From positions 47,328 through 111,327 of the forward strand of contig DASSPH010000042.1 of assembly GCA_035699745.1 (NCBI GenBank): a DNA stretch of 64,000 nt, read 5' to 3'. Below the pieces are notes generated by a model. The model was given only the letters and a program-made list of their open reading frames with translations. It was not told the DNA's origin and did no database searches. A program made the translations under genes and the position numbers. The DNA is from Vicinamibacterales bacterium. GTDB lineage: Bacteria; Acidobacteriota; Vicinamibacteria; Vicinamibacterales; 2-12-FULL-66-21. Of this stretch, positions 42,888 to 52,015 are shown piece after piece. Numbering within the stretch: position 1 is the stretch's first letter; each line of letters starts with the position of its first letter.

Positions 42888-45585
42888 ACTTCACTGTCGC
42901 CGTCGCCCAGTCCCACCCCTCGAGCCCTCTGGCGTTCACCGCCTTGACACGCACCACCATGCCCGCGGCGGCACCGGCCAGCGTCGCGCGCGGCCGGGCG
43001 ACGCGCAGGCTGCGCTGCGACGGATTCGCCGCCGGCCCCCACGTGACGATGTAGCCATTCACGCCCTTCTCGGGTGACGGCGTCCACGAGGCGGCGGCTC
43101 CGCCGGATTCCGCCGTCGCCTCCAGATCGGCGATGCGCGACGGGCTGGACGCCAGCAGCATCAGTGTCGCGGCGGTGGTCCTCGCCACTTCGGCGATGAG
43201 CTGATGGTTCATCCCGTCCAGCAGATCGTGCGCCTGGTGGTAGTGCGGATTGCCGAGCACCGGATACGACCCGATGCCGCCGACGATGTCGCCGTACGCC
43301 TCGTAGTAGGCGGCCGCGTCCGTGCTCTTGTAGTAGAGCGCGTCGTAGGTGATCAGGCTGCTGAACTGCATCGCCGCGGCGTGCTGGATGTCGCGGATGC
43401 CCGGGTTCGAGTAGCGGATCGTGTTGTCGAGGCGGTGGTCGTTGGCCCAGCCGATCATGTCGTTGTTCAGCGCGCCGACGATGTTCATCCGGTTCGCCAC
43501 CGCCTGGCGCACGAACTCGCGGCTGCCGAGGAGACCCGCCTCCTCGCCGGTGAACGAGGCGAACACGATGGTCGCCGGCATCGGATGCCCCGCCAGCACG
43601 CGCGCCGTTTCGAGCAGCGCCGCGGTGCCCGACGTGTCGTCGTCGGCCCCCGGTCCGACGGCGACGGAATCGTAGTGGCTGCTCACCACGTAGACCAGCT
43701 CGGGATTGACCGTACCCGTCAACGTGGCGAGGACGTTCGCGGTGCGGCCGCCGAGCGCGTTGCGCGGCGAGAACCATTGGTACTCGGGCGTGTAGCCGAA
43801 CGAGGCGTAAGCGTTGAACAGGTACTCCGCCGCGAGCCGGTTCCCCGGGCGCGTGATGTGCTTCGAGTCGAAGTCGAACAGCGCTTTCTCGTGCGCGTAG
43901 ACCCGGCCGGTGGACACCTCGCGGGTGACAGTTGCCACGTCCGCCGCGATCGGCGCGAACATCTTCCTGCCGGTGTCGCGCAGATGCCGTTCCGCGGCGA
44001 GGCTGGCGGCGACGCGGCTCTTCAGATCGGCCGCCGAGACGCGCGCCGCGAGATCCATGAGGTAGACGCCGCGCTCCGGCGACACGGTGTCGCCGTCGCG
44101 TTCGGCGACGACGAGCAGCTTCGATCCGTCGCCGGACGCGACCCAGGCGTACTCCGGCGCGATGGTGCGCACGGTGTTGTTGTGGAAGAGGCGCGTGCGT
44201 GTCACTTTCGCGGCGGCCGTTTCGCTCCCCGGCGTGATGTCATAGAGATACGAACGACGGTGCCGCGGTTCGCCGATTGCGGCGAGCAGCCGGCCCGGTC
44301 CGAGGAACTGCGGCACGATGTCGTGCTGAATCTCGCGAGTCACGCGGATCTCGTCCTTGCCGTCACGCCCGGCGACGAACAGTTCCCAGTCGTCCTTCGC
44401 CATCGCCTGGAAGACGACGCGGGAGCCGTCGGCCGAGAGTGCCGGCGCGTCGAGGCGCTGGCTGCCTTTACGCACTTCGATCGGCGAACCCGGCGCATCG
44501 GTCGGCGCGACCAGGAGCGTCTGCTCGCCGCCGGAGGTCGCGGCGCCGGCCCGCACGATCCACGCCACATAGCGGCCGTCGCGCGAGATCGCCGGCGCGA
44601 CGCCAGTCACCGTCGTCGACACGCCGGCGAGCGTCACGATGCCGAAGGCGGACGGCGCGTTCAGCGCCGCTCCGCCCCCGCCGCCGCCTCCACGTCCCTC
44701 GCCGGCGGCCGCGGTTCCCTCGGCGCTCGCCGTCCTGAATGGGCCCTGGCGCGGCACCAGGTACAGCAACGTGCGGCCGGCGGCGTCGATCCGCGACGGG
44801 ACCTTGAATCCTTCTCCCTTGGTGAGCGGCTGCGGGGCCGCACCGGCGCGCACGGCGTAGATCTGCGTGGCCGCCGCATCCGTCTCGCCGGCGCCGGCGA
44901 ACAGCACGCTGCCATCGGCGGCGCAGGTGATCCCGGTCTTGAGCAGATCCCCCGTGTTCAGCTCCTGTTCCTGGCCGGACGACAGATCGCGCACGACGAT
45001 GCGGCCGCTGCGGGCGATCAGGCGGTTCAGCGCCTGCAGCCGGGGCGCGCGCTCTTGTGTCGTGACGGCGGCCGTGACCGCCATCTGCGCCGCGGCGATG
45101 GCGGACGTCGCGGGGACACGCAGAAACGCGATGCTGCGGCCGTCGGGGCAGAAACTCGCGTCGCCGCCGTCGAGCGAGGCCAGGTCCTTTTCGGGCGACG
45201 CGGCCGCGCGCACGCGGGTGACGCGGCCCGCCCCCGCTGCGGTGCCGGCGCTCACCGCGGCGCCGGTCTCGAACGAGAAATAACGGCTGTCGGCCGAGAA
45301 CGCCGGATTGGCGCCGTTCGCGGTCAGCTCGATGGTGCGGAACAGCTCGCCGGTCTGGAGCGCGATCGGCTCGAGCACGGAGGCGGCGTCGGGTCCCGCC
45401 AGCAAGTCCTGGTACGCGGTCAACGCGGCGACGTAGTCCCCCTTGTCCCAGGCGTCAGCGGCGCGCTGAAGCGCGGCGGCCGGCGCAGTGTCGGCGGGAA
45501 CGCGGTCGCGTCCGGTGAGTTGAGTCCAGCCTCCGGCGAGCAGGGCGGCGATCGCGGCAATCCGTGTCGATGGGCGTCTGTACAA
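42886..45585 (-). CDS. Exported beta-propeller / M28 peptidase / FnIII fusion
   Basis: 899 residues from a TTG at 45585 with GAGG upstream; no better start is visible. After the signal segment comes a short helical region (about 40-75), then a PD40/TolB-like beta-propeller (about 80-480). The M28 catalytic domain is at 590-790: SSHYDSVAVGPGADDDTSG, FTGEEAGLLGS, NNDMIGW and HYHQAHDLLD give a complete zinc site. A fibronectin-III-like domain ends the protein. A Gly-rich loop sits in the propeller. The propeller may bind cell-wall or substrate peptides; this is inferred. Confidence 0.85.
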   Translation of the reverse strand: MYRRPSTRIAAIAALLAGGWTQLTGRDRVPADTAPAAALQRAADAWDKGDYVAALTAYQDLLAGPDAASVLEPIALQTGELFRTIELTANGANPAFSADSRYFSFETGAAVSAGTAAGAGRVTRVRAAASPEKDLASLDGGDASFCPDGRSIAFLRVPATSAIAAAQMAVTAAVTTQERAPRLQALNRLIARSGRIVVRDLSSGQEQELNTGDLLKTGITCAADGSVLFAGAGETDAAATQIYAVRAGAAPQPLTKGEGFKVPSRIDAAGRTLLYLVPRQGPFRTASAEGTAAAGEGRGGGGGGGAALNAPSAFGIVTLAGVSTTVTGVAPAISRDGRYVAWIVRAGAATSGGEQTLLVAPTDAPGSPIEVRKGSQRLDAPALSADGSRVVFQAMAKDDWELFVAGRDGKDEIRVTREIQHDIVPQFLGPGRLLAAIGEPRHRRSYLYDITPGSETAAAKVTRTRLFHNNTVRTIAPEYAWVASGDGSKLLVVAERDGDTVSPERGVYLMDLAARVSAADLKSRVAASLAAERHLRDTGRKMFAPIAADVATVTREVSTGRVYAHEKALFDFDSKHITRPGNRLAAEYLFNAYASFGYTPEYQWFSPRNALGGRTANVLATLTGTVNPELVYVVSSHYDSVAVGPGADDDTSGTAALLETARVLAGHPMPATIVFASFTGEEAGLLGSREFVRQAVANRMNIVGALNNDMIGWANDHRLDNTIRYSNPGIRDIQHAAAMQFSSLITYDALYYKSTDAAAYYEAYGDIVGGIGSYPVLGNPHYHQAHDLLDGMNHQLIAEVARTTAATLMLLASSPSRIADLEATAESGGAAASWTPSPEKGVNGYIVTWGPAANPSQRSLRVARPRATLAGAAAGMVVRVKAVNARGLEGWDWATATVK

Positions 45586-45714
45586 GAGAATGGCCTCGGG
45601 CTGCGATGATACTGCAGCCGCGGTGTCCGCCGTCCGCCTGCGTGCCGCTGTCCGCCTGCTCGGGAGTTGGCATACACTGCGGGGCGCCGGTTCATCTCAG
45701 TCAGGAGTCAGCCC

Positions 45715-46056
45715 ATGAAGAAGCTCGTGATGTTTACCGCGGCGATCCTGTTCGCGGCGGCACCCTTGACCGCCGCGGCCGACAAGACGTGGGACGGCGT
45801 GATCAGCGACGCGCGCTGCAACGGCAAGCACGCGAAGGCGGAGCACGGGTCGCAGGAGGAGAGCGACAACAGCTGCGTGACCAAGTGCGTGGCGGGCGGC
45901 CAGAAGTACGTGTTCGTCTCTGACGGCAAGACCTACCAGATCGCCAACCAGGACTTCAAGGATCTGAAAGCGCACGGCGGCCACAAGGTCGCGCTCACCG
46001 GAGAGATGAAGGGGGAGGCGATCACGGTCTCGAAGATCGAGATGCCGAAGAAGTAG
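45715..46056 (+). CDS. Small secreted Cys-containing protein
   Basis: 113 residues. ATG 45715 has AGGAG seven bases upstream and opens a signal peptide ending near LTAAAD. The mature part has one Cys in ISDARCNGKH and two in NSCVTKCVAGG, followed by KYVFVSDGKTYQIANQDF and a beta-rich end (KVALTGEMKGEAITVSKIEM). I have seen this small OB-like family in many Acidobacteriota but know no assigned function. A strong terminator follows. Confidence 0.75.
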   Translation: MKKLVMFTAAILFAAAPLTAAADKTWDGVISDARCNGKHAKAEHGSQEESDNSCVTKCVAGGQKYVFVSDGKTYQIANQDFKDLKAHGGHKVALTGEMKGEAITVSKIEMPKK

Positions 46057-46100
46057 CGGGACGGCCAGTGCGCCGCGCGGGGGGCGCAGAGCGGGAGCGA

Positions 46101-46124
46101 GCGGGCGGATCCCGATCCGCCCGC
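46101..46124. terminator. Bidirectional terminator
   Basis: GCGGGCGGAT-CCCG-ATCCGCCCGC, a perfect ten-bp stem with a four-base loop, stands between two convergent genes. There is no long T run, so it may act with Rho or as a 3' end stabiliser. Confidence 0.7.
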
Positions 46125-46133
46125 CCGGTCTCC

Positions 46134-47156
46134 TTACCGTCCCTGCTTCAAGAGCGCGCGGAGCTGCTCCACGTGCTTCTTCAGTTCAGTGGTCTGGGCC
46201 TTCGTGAGCGCGCCGGTCTTCGACTTGTTCAGGATGTCGGCGATGGCGTCGAGGTGCTTGTCGGCTTCGGCGTGGCCGACCTGTTCGGCCGCCTTGGTCT
46301 GATCCGCCGGCGCCATGCCGGCCGTCGGCGATCCCGTCACGCCGCTCGTGCCGGTCGCGCCTGCTGACGAGGGCGGCTGGCCCGGGGTCGACGGCGCGGG
46401 GCTCGAGGGATTCGGGCTCGTCGGATTCGGACTGGTCGGATCCGGGTTCGCCGGCGTGCTCGCCGGGTTCGCCGGGCTGGCGCTGGAACCGGTGGCCGCC
46501 GCCGGCGCCATCGCGCCCGAGGCCTCGGCCGATCCGCCCGCCGCCTTTTCGAACAGCTTCAGATGCGAGCGGACCTCGGTCAGCTTGGTGCGGATCGCGG
46601 GCTCGATGCTCGCGGTGGCCGCGCCGCTGGCCGCCGGCGTGCTGCCGGTCGTCCCTGCGGTCCCCGCCGTACCCGTGGTGCCCGCCGTGCCGGCGGTTCC
46701 GGATGTGCCCACCGCGGCGCCCGCGCTCGGATCGCTCGTGTCGGGTCCGAGCAGCGCCGTGAGGCTGGCGTCGACCTTCGCGTACGCCGCGCGCCAGTCG
46801 TTCTGGGTGGTGATCAGCTCGTTGAAGTTCGCGATCAGCTGCGACACCTGCGTGCGCGCGTCGCCCTGCAGCTTCGCGGCTTCCGGCATCGAGGTCACCT
46901 GGCTCAGCGACTCACGCGCGTCGCTGAGATGTTTCTTCGCCGCCGCTGCGTCGACCTGGCCGGAGGCCGGCTGCTGCGAGGCGGTGGCCGGCGGTTGCTG
47001 CGTCGGCGAGGTCGGCTCCTGCGGCTGCGGCTGCGGCTGCGTCGCCGGCGGCTGCTGCGGCGTGGCGCCCGTCGTCTGGGCAGCGCCTGCGACCGGGAGC
47101 GACAGCAGCGCCGCTGCGGCGATCGCCGTCGTCCATCGTGTTGTTGAGCGGTGCAT
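46134..47156 (-). CDS. Secreted low-complexity Ala/Pro/Thr-rich protein
   Basis: 340 residues from ATG 47156, with AGGAGG upstream and a signal peptide ending near AGAAQTTG. Unknown function. Two helical segments (about 70-140 and 180-210), a linker with Gly/Thr/Ala repeats near 155-175, a second linker of NPxxP repeats (TSPNPTSPNPSSP) near 240-265, and a C-terminal helical block (about 285-340). The helical blocks may form bundles, with the linkers as flexible spacers in the periplasm or cell wall. Confidence 0.75.
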   Translation of the reverse strand: MHRSTTRWTTAIAAAALLSLPVAGAAQTTGATPQQPPATQPQPQPQEPTSPTQQPPATASQQPASGQVDAAAAKKHLSDARESLSQVTSMPEAAKLQGDARTQVSQLIANFNELITTQNDWRAAYAKVDASLTALLGPDTSDPSAGAAVGTSGTAGTAGTTGTAGTAGTTGSTPAASGAATASIEPAIRTKLTEVRSHLKLFEKAAGGSAEASGAMAPAAATGSSASPANPASTPANPDPTSPNPTSPNPSSPAPSTPGQPPSSAGATGTSGVTGSPTAGMAPADQTKAAEQVGHAEADKHLDAIADILNKSKTGALTKAQTTELKKHVEQLRALLKQGR

Positions 47157-47290
47157 CGGTTCAATCCTCCTGGTTGCGTCTCGTCTTCGTGCTGCGGAGG
47201 TATTGAGCAAGCGGGGTACCACACGACCTCGACCGCAATCGGCGGGACGTGGTGCGCTCGAGCTCGCGCGCGGAGGTGGAAGTTTTTACG

Positions 47291-47512
47291 CTATTCGAGC
47301 GCGGTGAGGTTGCCGGCGCGCGGACGCCAGCCATCGCGCATCAGCCGCGAGTGCTCGTCGAGGTACCTGGCGATCAGCTCCTTCGGCGTCTCGCAATGGA
47401 TCGTCTTCGGTCCGCTGGCATCGGCGATCTCGAACTCGTAGCCGGCCGATCCCGCGGCGCGGCGGATCTCGCAGACCAGCAGATCGTCCTTCTTCTCCAG
47501 GAACCAGATCAC
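47291..47512 (-). CDS. Hypothetical small protein
   Basis: 73 residues from GTG 47512. It reads as a small alpha/beta protein (IWFLEKKDDLLVCEIRRA then a helix KELIARYLDEHSRLMRDGW). The hydrophobic/polar pattern and codon use look genuine, but I do not know the family. No signal peptide. It lies 134 bp upstream of the low-complexity protein gene on the same strand, read away from it in time. Confidence 0.55.
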   Translation of the reverse strand: MIWFLEKKDDLLVCEIRRAAGSAGYEFEIADASGPKTIHCETPKELIARYLDEHSRLMRDGWRPRAGNLTALE

Positions 47513-47648
47513 GCCCTGGTGGCGAGCAAAGGCCGAGCCGCGGGACTGCCGCTGAAATGCGCCGGAAATCCCGCCGCCGGCTGTGCGCGGTGTGCGAGGG
47601 TGTGCGGGCGCGCACCCGCCGCACGGATCCGGCGGCGCGCAGGTCAGC

Positions 47649-47654
47649 TACACT
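47649..47654 (+). promoter_or_regulatory. Possible -10 giving a leaderless phosphodiesterase mRNA
   Basis: TACACT ends six bases before the GTG at 47661, so transcription could start on the GTG itself. No -35 of quality is seen, and no Shine-Dalgarno sequence precedes the GTG. Confidence 0.35.
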
Positions 47655-47660
47655 CGACAC

Positions 47661-49211
47661 GTGGCTGCGAAGGTCCTGCTCATCGTCATCGACGCTGCAA
47701 CCCCTCACGCGGTCTGCCCGGCGATCCGCACCGGCCGGCTGCCCACCTTCCAGGCGCTGCTCGAGCGCGGGGCGATGCACGAGTCGTCGGCGTCGATCTT
47801 TCCGTCGATCACTCCCGCGGCCACGTCGGCGATTGCGACCGGCGCCTATCCGAGCGAGCACGGCATCGCCGGGGCCTCGTGGTTCGACAGCGCGCGGCAG
47901 GAGGTGGCGTACTACGGCGATGACTTCTGGGTGATCGCGCGCGAGGGCCTGCGCAACTTCCTCGAGGACTTCCTGCTGCGGCTGAACGGCGATCGGCTGA
48001 AAGCGCCGTCGATGTTCCAGATGATCGAGCGCACCGGCCGCCGCGCGGCGTGTCTCAATTACCTGGTGTTCAAAGGGGATTGCGAGCACGACGTGCGGAT
48101 TCCCGGGGCGATCGCCGCGCTGCCGGGCGCGCCGCTGTCGGAGAGCGTGCTCGGTCCGTCGATTCTCGCGCTCGGCGACTTCGTCGTGCCGACGTGGAGC
48201 AGCGGGCGCAAACTGGACAAGAAGGGCGGACTGCTGCACCGCTTCGGAATGGACGACGCGTCGACCGGCGTGATGCTCTGCGAGATCCTCGACCGCCGCG
48301 CGCTGCCCGACTTCACCATCGCCTACTTCGCCGACAACGATTACCTGAGTCACAAGATCGGGCCGGTCGCGGCGCTGACGGTGCTCGAGCGCATCGACGC
48401 CATGCTGGCCGAAGCGTTCGACGCCGGCGGCGGCATCGATCGCGTCCTCGCCGACACCGTCGTCGTCATCACGTCGGATCACGGGCATTGCGACGTCCTG
48501 AACCAGGAGCAGGCCGCGATTCATCTCGATCGGCACCTCGCCGATTTCCGGCAGGCGGAGCTCGGACGTCCGTGGCGCGAGCGCGACGAGATCATGATCT
48601 GCCCGAACATGCGCGCGGCGCAGATCTACCTGCGTCAGCCGGCGCCGGAGCTGGTGGAGCGGATCGCTGCGACCCTGATCGCGGATCCGCGGATCGATCA
48701 AGTGATGTGGCGGATGTCGCTGTCGCGGCCCGGCGCCGGCGGGTACGTCGTGTGGTCGTCACGCGGGCGCCTCGAGTTCGCGCGCGGCGGAGCGCCGCCG
48801 TCGGGCGCCGACGCGTTCGGCACCGCCTGGACGTGGCGCGGCGACGCGGGGGCGCTGACGCTGCAGCAGGACGGGCGCACGATCGAGTTCGCCGACTATC
48901 CCAACGCGTTCGAGCGCATCGCCGGCGCGCTCGACCTCGAACAGAGCGGCGAGCTGTGGTGCACCGCGAAGGCCGGCTGCGAGTTCGAGGTTCCCGGAGG
49001 CGAGGCGCACCTGGGCGGGGCCTCGCACGGCGCGCTGCACCGGCTCGACTCGCTCAGTCCGGTGCTGGTCGCCGGCGGCGGCGTGAGCCACACCTTGCCG
49101 CGGCACCTGCGGCTCGTGGACATCGCCCCGCTGTGCATGCAATTGCTCGGCGTGCCGATGCGCTACCGGGTCGGCGATCCGCGCAGCACCGCCAATTCCG
49201 TGCGCGGCTGA
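47661..49211 (+). CDS. Alkaline-phosphatase superfamily phosphodiesterase
   Basis: 516 residues from GTG 47661. It is of the type I nucleotide pyrophosphatase/phosphodiesterase kind: metal Asp in LIVIDAATP, nucleophile Thr in FPSITPAATSAIATGAYPSEHG-like region (quoted in part: SITPAATSAIATG), second metal site SDHGHCDV, and a final His in GASHGALH. No signal peptide is seen, so it may be cytoplasmic or leave by another route. The substrate is unknown. A 14-bp hairpin terminator follows the stop. Confidence 0.82.
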   Translation: MAAKVLLIVIDAATPHAVCPAIRTGRLPTFQALLERGAMHESSASIFPSITPAATSAIATGAYPSEHGIAGASWFDSARQEVAYYGDDFWVIAREGLRNFLEDFLLRLNGDRLKAPSMFQMIERTGRRAACLNYLVFKGDCEHDVRIPGAIAALPGAPLSESVLGPSILALGDFVVPTWSSGRKLDKKGGLLHRFGMDDASTGVMLCEILDRRALPDFTIAYFADNDYLSHKIGPVAALTVLERIDAMLAEAFDAGGGIDRVLADTVVVITSDHGHCDVLNQEQAAIHLDRHLADFRQAELGRPWRERDEIMICPNMRAAQIYLRQPAPELVERIAATLIADPRIDQVMWRMSLSRPGAGGYVVWSSRGRLEFARGGAPPSGADAFGTAWTWRGDAGALTLQQDGRTIEFADYPNAFERIAGALDLEQSGELWCTAKAGCEFEVPGGEAHLGGASHGALHRLDSLSPVLVAGGGVSHTLPRHLRLVDIAPLCMQLLGVPMRYRVGDPRSTANSVRG

Positions 49212-49218
49212 CAGAACT

Positions 49219-49251
49219 GCAATCGCGCGGCGCACACCGCCGCGCGATTGC
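49219..49251 (+). terminator. Strong hairpin terminator
   Basis: A perfect 14-bp stem, GCAATCGCGCGGCG with its reverse complement, and a CACAC loop start eight bases after the phosphodiesterase stop. No T run follows. Confidence 0.75.
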
Positions 49252-49315
49252 GCCGGTAAACAGCGATTCCGGCTGGCGCACCGTTTGATCGGACCCCCGC
49301 CGGAGAGATCACGCC

Positions 49316-49834
49316 ATGACAGTCTGTGCATCCGCAGCGGCGCTTCGGCGGACGTTCCTCGGCATCGCCCTCGCGTCGCTCGCGGCGGCGGCGGCGTGCG
49401 CGGAAGTCGTCGCGGACAACAGCGCCTGCCGGAACCTCGAATACAAAGACGGCTCGGTCGAGCGGGCGAAGTACCTGCCATGCGCGGCCGAGATGATCGC
49501 CACGCTCGAAGACCTGGACCGTCAGTCGAAAGCCGCGCTCGACGGCGATGCCCAGGCGCGGGCGCAGGGGCAGGCCGCGCTGCGCCGCCTGCGCGGGCTG
49601 GTGTCCGCTGCCGGCGGCCGGCAGCTGCTCGAGCGCTGGCCCGATCGTCCGCTGACCGATCTCAACCTGGATATCAGCAACGCGCTCACCAAGTACGAAG
49701 CGTTCTACATGCTCGGCCCCGTCGACGCCTCGAGCCGGTTCGCCAGGGAATCGCGCGCCGCGGCGACCGCGGAATACGAGGGGGGCAACCGCCGCTACGA
49801 GGAAGCGAAGCGGCTGTTCCGGCGTTTGAACTAG
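49316..49834 (+). CDS. Hypothetical secreted protein
   Basis: 172 residues with an N-terminal signal (FLGIALASLAAAAAC) that could be a lipoprotein signal ending in AAAC. The mature part is helical and charged (two Cys in SACRNLEYKDG and LPCAAEMI that may pair) and resembles no family I know. It overlaps the convergent small gene by four bases. Confidence 0.6.
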   Translation: MTVCASAAALRRTFLGIALASLAAAAACAEVVADNSACRNLEYKDGSVERAKYLPCAAEMIATLEDLDRQSKAALDGDAQARAQGQAALRRLRGLVSAAGGRQLLERWPDRPLTDLNLDISNALTKYEAFYMLGPVDASSRFARESRAAATAEYEGGNRRYEEAKRLFRRLN

Positions 49835-50139
49835 CGCGGATCGCTGCCGGCCGCCGCGAGCATCGCCTCGGCGATCGCGGCCCACTCGGCGTCGAGCGAT
49901 CCGGACGCGATCGGTTTGCCGGCCCGCCGGTACCAGTAGGCCGCGTTTCCCGCGTCACCTTCCTTGCGGTGCAGGTAGGCGTGAATCCACGCGCCATCCG
50001 GATCCTCGATGTGCTGCGCGGTGTCATGCGCCTGGTCCCAGTCGCCCCGGCCGTCGTGCCAGAGCGCGAGCAATGCGCGGCTCGCCCGGGCCGGCGGTTG
50101 CGGGGAAGACAGCGTTGCCTTGAATTCTGCGAGCGTCAT
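49831..50139 (-). CDS. Hypothetical protein, conserved-looking W/Y/H-rich
   Basis: 102 residues from ATG 50139. The pattern ALLALWHDGRGDWDQAHDTAQ and GAWIHAYLHRKEGDAGNAAYW is typical of an acidobacterial/planctomycete small protein made of TPR-like helices. I recall it as conserved but without a function. No signal peptide or membrane helix. The 3' end overlaps the neighbouring convergent gene by four bases. Confidence 0.65.
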   Translation of the reverse strand: MTLAEFKATLSSPQPPARASRALLALWHDGRGDWDQAHDTAQHIEDPDGAWIHAYLHRKEGDAGNAAYWYRRAGKPIASGSLDAEWAAIAEAMLAAAGSDPR

Positions 50140-50215
50140 CGGAATCCCGGTCACTGCAGCGATGCGACCTGCGGGATCGCTGCGGCCAGCGGCAAATCGG
50201 GGCAGTGAGTTTGCA

Positions 50216-50221
50216 TATACT
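50216..50221 (+). promoter_or_regulatory. Possible -10 for the 105-residue protein gene
   Basis: TATACT, preceded by TTGCA, ends eight bases before ATG 50230, which again suggests a leaderless message. Confidence 0.4.
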
Positions 50222-50229
50222 ACCGCCCA

Positions 50230-50547
50230 ATGACCGCCCGCCAATCGAGTAACGCCGCGTATCGCATCGAGGAGGACGACCTCCCCGAGCCGCTGACCTT
50301 GCTCCGCGAGCACGTCAACGGATGGATCGCCCAGATCGAAGCCAGTGACGACGTCGATGGGAAATGGCACGTCGTCGCCTACCCGACAGAGGGGGATGCA
50401 CCGGAACTCCCGGTGAAGGCGTACGTTCTCGGGCAGCACGAGGCCCAGCAGCGGGCCGACGCGCTGGTGCACGACCATGCGCCGCACCACTGCCGCGAGT
50501 GCGGTCCGTGGCGGCGGTCCGACGAACAGCGCCTGTCCGTAGCTTAG
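50230..50547 (+). CDS. Hypothetical small protein
   Basis: 105 residues, not recognised. It is hydrophilic, with an N-terminal helix (LTLLREHVNGWIAQIEAS), a beta part (GKWHVVAYP) and a C-terminal His/Cys cluster (HAPHHCRECGPW) that could bind a metal. A -10-like TATACT just upstream supports the start. It could also be a chance frame. Confidence 0.45.
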   Translation: MTARQSSNAAYRIEEDDLPEPLTLLREHVNGWIAQIEASDDVDGKWHVVAYPTEGDAPELPVKAYVLGQHEAQQRADALVHDHAPHHCRECGPWRRSDEQRLSVA

Positions 50548-50763
50548 CGCCTGCCCCGGTGGGGGCGTCGTCCGTCCGCCATACACCGTGTCAAATTGAC
50601 AGTCACGCGTGTCGGCCGGATACGACATTGCCATTGCCTTTCCCCATCCCACTCGCATAGACTCCCCACCTCAACAGTAGACCCGCCAGACGATCCGGTG
50701 CCGCCGTTGCGCGGTCTGCCGCACCGCCAGACGAGTCCTTTCGCAAGAAAAAAGGACGGCTTT
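50548..50763. other. Intergenic region before the cytochrome genes
   Basis: 216 bp, the longest gap of the window. TGTCAA-A-TTGACA (50589-50601) is a perfect 13-bp palindrome whose right arm is a consensus -35; a weak GATACG lies 17 bases on. This is the best candidate for the cytochrome operon promoter and an operator. No gene is seen. Confidence 0.4.
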
Positions 50764-51909
50764 ATGAAGAATGCCCTTCTCCTGGGGGCGGCGTTGGCGT
50801 GTGTGACCGCTGTGGCGACGGCGGCCAACGGCACGGGTGCGCCTCCCGGCCTTATTCTCGAGGGCCAGCGGCTCTTTACGCAGGCCACCTTCGGCGGCAA
50901 CGGCCGGACGTGTCAGACCTGCCACAGCGCAGAGACCGGAACGGTGTCACCCGCCGATGCCGAGAAGCGGTTCCAGCAGAACCCGGCCGATCCGCTCTTC
51001 GTCCATGACGGCAGCGACGACGGGCAGGGCAACGGCTCCTCGCGCATGCGTGCGGACGCCACCGTCCTCGTCACCATTCCGCTCGCCGCGAACGTTTCGC
51101 TGCTCGACGATCCCGACGCGCGCACCGTGACCGTCCGGCGCGCCATCGCGACGACGCTGAATTCCCCGGCGCTCGACGAGCAGATCATGCTTGATGGACG
51201 TCAGCCCAATCTCGAGTCGCAGGCGGCCGGCGCGATTCAGGATCACGCGCAGGGCGTGACGCCATCGTTTGCATCCCTGCACGCGATTGCGGAGTTCCAG
51301 AAGACGAACGCCTTCTTCACGTCGCCGGAGGTACGGCGCTTTGCGCTGGAGGCGGGGCCGGCTCCGGGACTTCCAGCGGGGAATACGGTCTCGGAGAAAC
51401 GCGGCCGCCGCTTCTTCGAGGACGTGCCGCCGGATCCGTCGGCTGGCCTGAAACCGGGACTGTGTTCGCACTGCCACAGCGGGCCGCTGCTGAACAAGAC
51501 CAACGAATTCGCCAAGGATTTCATCGGGCTGCCCATTCCTGCCGGCCAGCGGTTCATCAGCGTGGGCGTCTCCGAGTTCAACGCGGCGCAGAACCCGGTG
51601 CACACGTTCGTGTTCAACAAGGGCACGGCACAGGAGGCGATCATCCAGAGCCCGGATCTCGGGCGCGCGATGATCACCGGCCAGCTCGAAGCGCCCGTGC
51701 CCCTCCTGGATCAGGTGAATGCGTTCAAGATTTCACCGCTGCGCGGCATCAGGCACACGGCGCCGTACTTCCACGACAACAGCGCGAAGACCCTCGAGGA
51801 CGTCGCGGCGCACTACGCGCTGTTCTTCAACGTGGTCACCGGAGGAGCGATCGTGCTCACGCCCGAGGATCAATCCGACATCGTGGCGTACATGAAGCTT
51901 CTCAGGTAG
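50764..51909 (+). CDS. Di-haem cytochrome c peroxidase-like protein
   Basis: 381 residues from ATG 50764 with an A-rich GGA-type ribosome site. A signal peptide ends near TAANG. Two haem c sites are visible, CQTCH (near 60) and CSHCH (near 237), matching the MauG/CcpA layout with an N- and a C-terminal domain. A C-terminal GIRHTAPYFHDNSAKTLEDV segment is typical. Such proteins reduce peroxide or modify other proteins in the periplasm. It is likely the first gene of an operon with the next cytochrome and the lipoprotein. Confidence 0.82.
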   Translation: MKNALLLGAALACVTAVATAANGTGAPPGLILEGQRLFTQATFGGNGRTCQTCHSAETGTVSPADAEKRFQQNPADPLFVHDGSDDGQGNGSSRMRADATVLVTIPLAANVSLLDDPDARTVTVRRAIATTLNSPALDEQIMLDGRQPNLESQAAGAIQDHAQGVTPSFASLHAIAEFQKTNAFFTSPEVRRFALEAGPAPGLPAGNTVSEKRGRRFFEDVPPDPSAGLKPGLCSHCHSGPLLNKTNEFAKDFIGLPIPAGQRFISVGVSEFNAAQNPVHTFVFNKGTAQEAIIQSPDLGRAMITGQLEAPVPLLDQVNAFKISPLRGIRHTAPYFHDNSAKTLEDVAAHYALFFNVVTGGAIVLTPEDQSDIVAYMKLLR

Positions 51910-51926
51910 CCGCCGATCGTCGAGAC

Positions 51927-51960
51927 CGCGGAGCCTGGATCGCAGTCTTCAGGCTCCGCG
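51927..51960 (+). promoter_or_regulatory. Stem-loop between the two cytochrome genes
   Basis: An 11-bp perfect stem, CGCGGAGCCTG with its complement and a 12-base loop, lies in the 106-bp gap. It could be a terminator that reduces expression of the downstream genes, or a processing site. Confidence 0.5.
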
Positions 51961-52015
51961 CCCGCCCGTTCAAGTTTCGTCCGCGTCTTTCCGCTTCACA
52001 GATCGGAGGGCATCT

